The notes under the pieces were generated by a model. The model did no database searches and was not told the DNA's origin. It was given only the letters and a program-made list of their open reading frames with translations. The position numbers were made by a program, and so were the translations under genes. From Runella sp. MFBS21 (GTDB lineage: Bacteria > Bacteroidota > Bacteroidia > Cytophagales > Spirosomataceae): DNA of 64,000 nucleotides. The DNA lies in assembly GCF_029433105.1 (NCBI RefSeq), contig NZ_JARNTW010000011.1:81990-145989 (forward strand), read 5' to 3'. Below are positions 61,050-64,000 of this stretch, piece after piece; the first letter of the stretch is position 1, and each line of letters begins with the position of its first letter.

Positions 61050-61270
61050 TAACTTGGAGTGCTCTCAAAATGAGAGTAAGCCAGCACCAGTGGGGATGCC
61101 TTATCGCCTTCGGCTGAGTAAGACTCATGCGGGGCGCCCCGTGGCGATCGATTTAAGACCCCACTGGTTTGCTGTAGCACAAGATTCAAATAGAAATTCG
61201 GGTTTAAGACCCATGAGCAAGCGGGGCGCCCCGTGGCGTATTGAATGTGTGACAGCTTGCTGACTTGAGT
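61050..61270 (+). ncRNA. Candidate IS110 bridge RNA / structured left end
   Basis: The non-coding 5' end of the IS110 remnant is GC-rich and strongly folded. CAGCACCAGTGGGG (61082-61095) pairs with CCCCACTGG and TGCTG (61159-61174). Two copies of GCGGGGCGCCCCGTGGCG (61129-61146, 61221-61238) and of TTTAAGACCC (61152, 61203) lie within or beside it. IS110 elements encode a bridge RNA in this position. The assignment rests on position and structure only; its two guide loops cannot be defined here. Confidence 0.35.
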
Positions 61271-61311
61271 AAAACATTAAATCGCATCGGCGCTCCGATC
61301 ATTTCAAAATT

Positions 61312-61860
61312 ATGGAAATTTTTAATTTTTTCATCGGTATTGACATCTCAAAAGTGACGCTTGATTTTGCGGTTGTAGTAGCTAACAAAATGTTATTTCA
61401 TTTTCAATCAAGCAATGATAAAAAAGATATTGAATCATTTTTCAAACACCTGAAAATCCAATGCCCTAACGCAACTTTTGCCAATAGCTTGTATTGCATG
61501 GAGCATACGGGTATCTATACCAACCATCTACTAAACTTCCTGCATTCAAAACAAGCAAAGGTTTGGCTTGAACATCCCATTCACATCAAGGATAGCCTGG
61601 GCATGATTCGAGGTAAAAATGATAAAGTAGATGCCCAAAGAATTGCCACATATGCTTATAAAAATCGCGATGAGGTGCGTTCACTCACCCGAAATTCGAG
61701 AATATTATCTGCGAAAAACAGCAGAAGGCAAGAATGAAATGCTTGTCGTTAATAACGTTTGTAACAAACTTGTTCATCGTGTATTTTCTTGTGTTCATCG
61801 AAATCGGAACGCCGAAGCGTGAAAAATATAAAGATTTTTATACGCCATTAGTTGCATGAA
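61312..61860 (+). pseudogene. IS110-family transposase, internally deleted
   Basis: The first 125-130 codons are the DEDD N-terminal domain of IS110: FIGIDISKVTLDFAVVV, YCMEHTGIYTNHLLNFL, VWLEHPIHIKDSLGMIRGKN and DKVDAQRIATYAYKNRDEV. Then the frame shifts near 61680 to SPEIREYYLRKTAEGKNEML and VVNNVCNKLVHRVFSCVHRN, which is the extreme C-terminal region. About 160 residues, including most of the Tnp_IS110 C-terminal domain with its catalytic Ser, are absent (a full protein has about 330-400). A last shift near 61810 gives EKYKDFYTPLVA. The element can no longer move itself. Confidence 0.85.
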
Positions 61861-61879
61861 TCATAGAAATCGGTCCGAT

Positions 61880-62372
61880 AAAGCTGTGTTGAAATCGAAA
61901 TTGATGAGGAATCCGCTTCCAAAGTCGTTTGCAGCTATCTAAACTGTGATCACCGATAAAAAATGCAATAATTTTTCGGGTATTTCGGCTTATAACTGTC
62001 CACAACCACCTTTTTTGGTTTTTTTTACAAAGTGCTGTAGCTCATCATATTCCAGTATATCTCCACTTGTTGGAACATCCTGTAAAGTTTCACTCAAATC
62101 AAGTTTTTTTCACCCTCTTGTACTAACCAATCTCGCAGTGTATTGCGGGAAATATGAAATATTCGAGCGATACCTCGCATACTTGGACGTTCAAAATAAG
62201 CAGCTAAAATCTCTTTTTTACGTGCCACAGTAACCCCCTCATCTAATTCAAGAGTACCCTATTTATTGCAATCTTTACAGTGAAATTTTTGCTTGTGAGT
62301 AACTTTACAAAGACCATTTTTTCTCAGATTTTCACTCCCACAATGACGGCACAATTTCTTTTCTATTATCAT
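61880..62372 (-). pseudogene. IS1-family transposase, N-terminal fragment
   Basis: It starts MIIEKKLCRHCGSENLRKNG with a zinc finger (CRHC...FHCKDC). It has a TAG stop after CKDCNK, then GTLELDEGVTVARKKEILAA and RGIARIFHISRNTLRDWLVQ, a helix-turn-helix. After a frameshift comes DILEYDELQHFVKK and RKIIAFFIGDHSLDSCKRLW, the first part of the catalytic domain. Together with the fragment at 60774 it makes one IS1 transposase. Confidence 0.8.
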
Positions 62373-62425
62373 ATTTCTGAGTCTTTGACCTAAATATACA
62401 TATCAGTTATATTAAAACCATTACC

Positions 62426-62580
62426 TTGCCGAAAAAGCAAAAAACAACTCAAAAAAGCACTCTAAAAATAGAAAATCAACGACTTTAGACGCTTATCAGT
62501 TAAAGACCATCAAAAATTATGCTATGGCAGCCTCTTTTTGGTAAAAACACTCGTTATTTTGGCTGATTGCCTAAATAGGA
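62426..62580. other. Short gap between the IS1 end and the adhesin-like gene
   Basis: 155 bases, AT-rich, outside the IS1 inverted repeat. I see no convincing terminator or open frame. Confidence 0.4.
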
Positions 62581-64000
62581 TTAATTGATTTTTATCACCT
62601 TCAACGTAATCTTACGCTGTTGAGTTTGTAATTGTAACAAGTAAGAGCCAGTCGAGAGATGGGCCACATTAATTTCTTGCGAATGAGTCTGGGTCTGCGC
62701 CTTAAACTGATGTTGATTCAGAACCACTCCCTGAGTGTTGACCAATTGCCATTGAATGGTCTGATTCATGACTCCCTTTACTTGTACCGTTAGTTTTTCG
62801 GAGGTGATGGGATTGGGAGCAATCACCGCCCAAAGTTGCCCTTCGTTGGTGAATTCTTCGTTTGCTTCCAAGGCTACTCCTTCCCGACCCGTACAAGTGG
62901 TCACCACTATAGTTTTAGACCCCGTCATGACACGGCTACATCCTGAGCTGGCCTCTATGGCTAAGACCGTATAGGTCCCGGCCGTGGTTTGATTGCCAAA
63001 GTTGATCGCCTGACTGGTGCCATCTATGGGGCTACCCAAATCTATATTACTTCTTTTCAGTTGATAATTTACCCCTACTTGCGAACTACTCAACCCAATC
63101 GCTAGCCCTGCTGTGCTACCTCTACAAATACTACCGCCGCCAGTTACTGAGAAGGCCGTTGGTGTAGTACCGACGATGATTGAGGCTGAGCCATTCATAG
63201 GTGCAACACAACTGGCCGAAGAGGTAGCAATCACTGTATAAGTGCCTGCTACACGTTGACCCGTAAAATTCAAAATATTTCCAGTTCCAGCTTGAGGTGC
63301 GCCTACATTGTTACCATCGCGTTGGAGTTGATAACTAGTGCCCACTTGAGACCCCGACAGGGTGATTAATACGGTAGGACCATTGCCGCCTGAATTACCT
63401 ACACAACTGCTTCCGCCGCCTGCCACGTTAAAAATAGTAGGCGTCGCATTAATGGTGATTTTGATCGAAGCAGAGTTAGTAGCAGCACAAACACCACTTT
63501 GCACAACAGCTCTGAACCATGTATCAGCCGTCAAGGCTCCCATTTGTGCGCTGGTCAGCGTAGTAGAAGTGCTGGCGATATCGACAGGATTGCTAAAGGT
63601 GGCATCCGACGACCATTGCCATTTTACGACACTTCCTATTTGATTGGATACGCTTATATCCACTGGAGAAGAACCCGCGTAAATTGTTTGAGCGCTATTC
63701 ACGCTACCACCTACTGAAGTAGGAATGACGGTAATTTTGACCGATTCTGAATTGGTAGTGGCACAAACGCCACTTTGTACAACGGCTCTAAACCACGTAT
63801 CGGCCGTTAGATTGCCTATCAAGGCACTGGTCAGCGTGGTAGAAGTACTAGCAATATCCGACGGATTGCTAAAAGCCGCATCGCTGGATTTTTGCCATTT
63901 AACAACACTTCCGACTTGGCTGGATAAACTTACATCAGCTGGGGAAGAATTCGCACAGATGGTTTGCGCATTTCCAACAGTTCCTCCCTGAGAGGTCGGA
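62581..64000 (-). CDS. Large repeat-containing secreted protein with T9SS C-terminal sorting domain (5' end outside window)
   Basis: The minus-strand frame is open to the window end, so at least 473 C-terminal residues are seen; a TTG at 63822 is not the true start. Two modules of about 88 residues are nearly identical (VGSVVKW, DIASTSTTLTSA, LTADTWFRAVVQSGVCA). Two further modules of about 87 residues follow (FNVAGGGSSC, FSVTGGGSIC, each with AGTYTV). The last 80 residues are a type A sorting domain (VIAPNPITSEKLTVQVKG, STGSYLLQLQTQQRKITLKV). Such proteins leave the cell by the type IX secretion system and are often surface-attached. The function of the upstream part is unknown. Confidence 0.88.
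   Translation of the reverse strand, partial: PTSQGGTVGNAQTICANSSPADVSLSSQVGSVVKWQKSSDAAFSNPSDIASTSTTLTSALIGNLTADTWFRAVVQSGVCATTNSESVKITVIPTSVGGSVNSAQTIYAGSSPVDISVSNQIGSVVKWQWSSDATFSNPVDIASTSTTLTSAQMGALTADTWFRAVVQSGVCAATNSASIKITINATPTIFNVAGGGSSCVGNSGGNGPTVLITLSGSQVGTSYQLQRDGNNVGAPQAGTGNILNFTGQRVAGTYTVIATSSASCVAPMNGSASIIVGTTPTAFSVTGGGSICRGSTAGLAIGLSSSQVGVNYQLKRSNIDLGSPIDGTSQAINFGNQTTAGTYTVLAIEASSGCSRVMTGSKTIVVTTCTGREGVALEANEEFTNEGQLWAVIAPNPITSEKLTVQVKGVMNQTIQWQLVNTQGVVLNQHQFKAQTQTHSQEINVAHLSTGSYLLQLQTQQRKITLKVIKIN

Larger units (their letters stand above)
60763..62425 (-). mobile_element. IS1-family element, inactivated and interrupted by an IS110-family element
   Basis: Terminal inverted repeats are visible: GGTAGTGGTTTTTAGGTAAC at 60763-60782 and, inverted, GTTATATTAAAACCATTACC at 62406-62425. 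Between them on the minus strand lie an IS1 transposase N-terminal half (61880-62372) and C-terminal part (60774-about 61000), separated by about 880 bases of IS110 material. Without the insert the element would be about 780 bases, the usual IS1 length. No clear target duplication was seen. Confidence 0.8.

Noticed and set aside
1..64000. tRNA or rRNA genes
   Set aside because: I saw no rRNA-like segment and no convincing cloverleaf in the intergenic regions; no tRNA scan could be run.

Overview
The window reads as part of an accessory replicon (a plasmid, megaplasmid or chromid) of an aerobic Bacteroidota, most likely a member of the Cytophagales. The grounds are a SusC/SusD pair, TonB-dependent receptors, a type IX secretion C-terminal domain, promoters of the TTTG-N18/20-TAnnTTTG kind, near absence of Shine-Dalgarno sites, and secreted sugar enzymes with cytochrome c domains. 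The replicon claim rests on 13.4-17.9 kb. This stretch holds parB, parA, an AT-rich origin with seven and a half 21-23 bp iterons, a Rep_3-type initiator, and three copies of one palindrome that look like parS sites.

Layout. 0-13.4 kb is signalling: the end of a TonB receptor, a GNAT acetyltransferase, a transporter-like protein with HEAT and cNMP-like domains, then a cascade made of a propeller sensor kinase without its phospho-accepting His, an ordinary histidine kinase, a receiver-SpoIIE phosphatase, and a LytTR regulator with a TPR histidine kinase. 13.4-17.9 kb is partition and replication. 17.9-20.4 kb has an AraC/O6-methylguanine methyltransferase and a persulfide-dioxygenase-like MBL-rhodanese protein. 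20.4-32.7 kb carries polysaccharide and sugar genes on the minus strand: a Gfo/Idh/MocA oxidoreductase, an alginate-lyase-like protein, then a formylglycine-generating enzyme with its sulfatase, two quinoprotein dehydrogenases and a sugar isomerase. A tyrosine recombinase and an orphan IS605-type right end lie between these two groups.

32.7-34 kb is a decayed zone with a frameshifted second parB. 34-44.8 kb is a plus-strand uptake and catabolism locus: an alginate-export-type porin, SusC, SusD, an amidohydrolase, an SsuD-like flavin monooxygenase and an APC permease. The porin and SusC leaders are diverged copies of one sequence. 44.9-52 kb continues with a cytochrome-sorbosone dehydrogenase, a ThuA protein, a GH10 xylanase and a two-domain esterase/deacetylase.

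52-60.7 kb is a sulfur locus. It contains a family 2A encapsulin shell gene (SrpI type) coupled to a cysteine desulfurase with a long cargo-loading region, followed by serine O-acetyltransferase. Divergently there are a SAM-I riboswitch before a YceI protein, a small unknown protein, and a second cysteine desulfurase behind a structured leader. Together these suggest cysteine made by serine acetylation, its sulfur removed inside a protein shell, and sulfur status sensed through SAM. 60.7-62.4 kb is an IS1-family element broken by an internally deleted IS110-family element that keeps its non-coding end. The window ends inside a repeat-rich T9SS-secreted protein.
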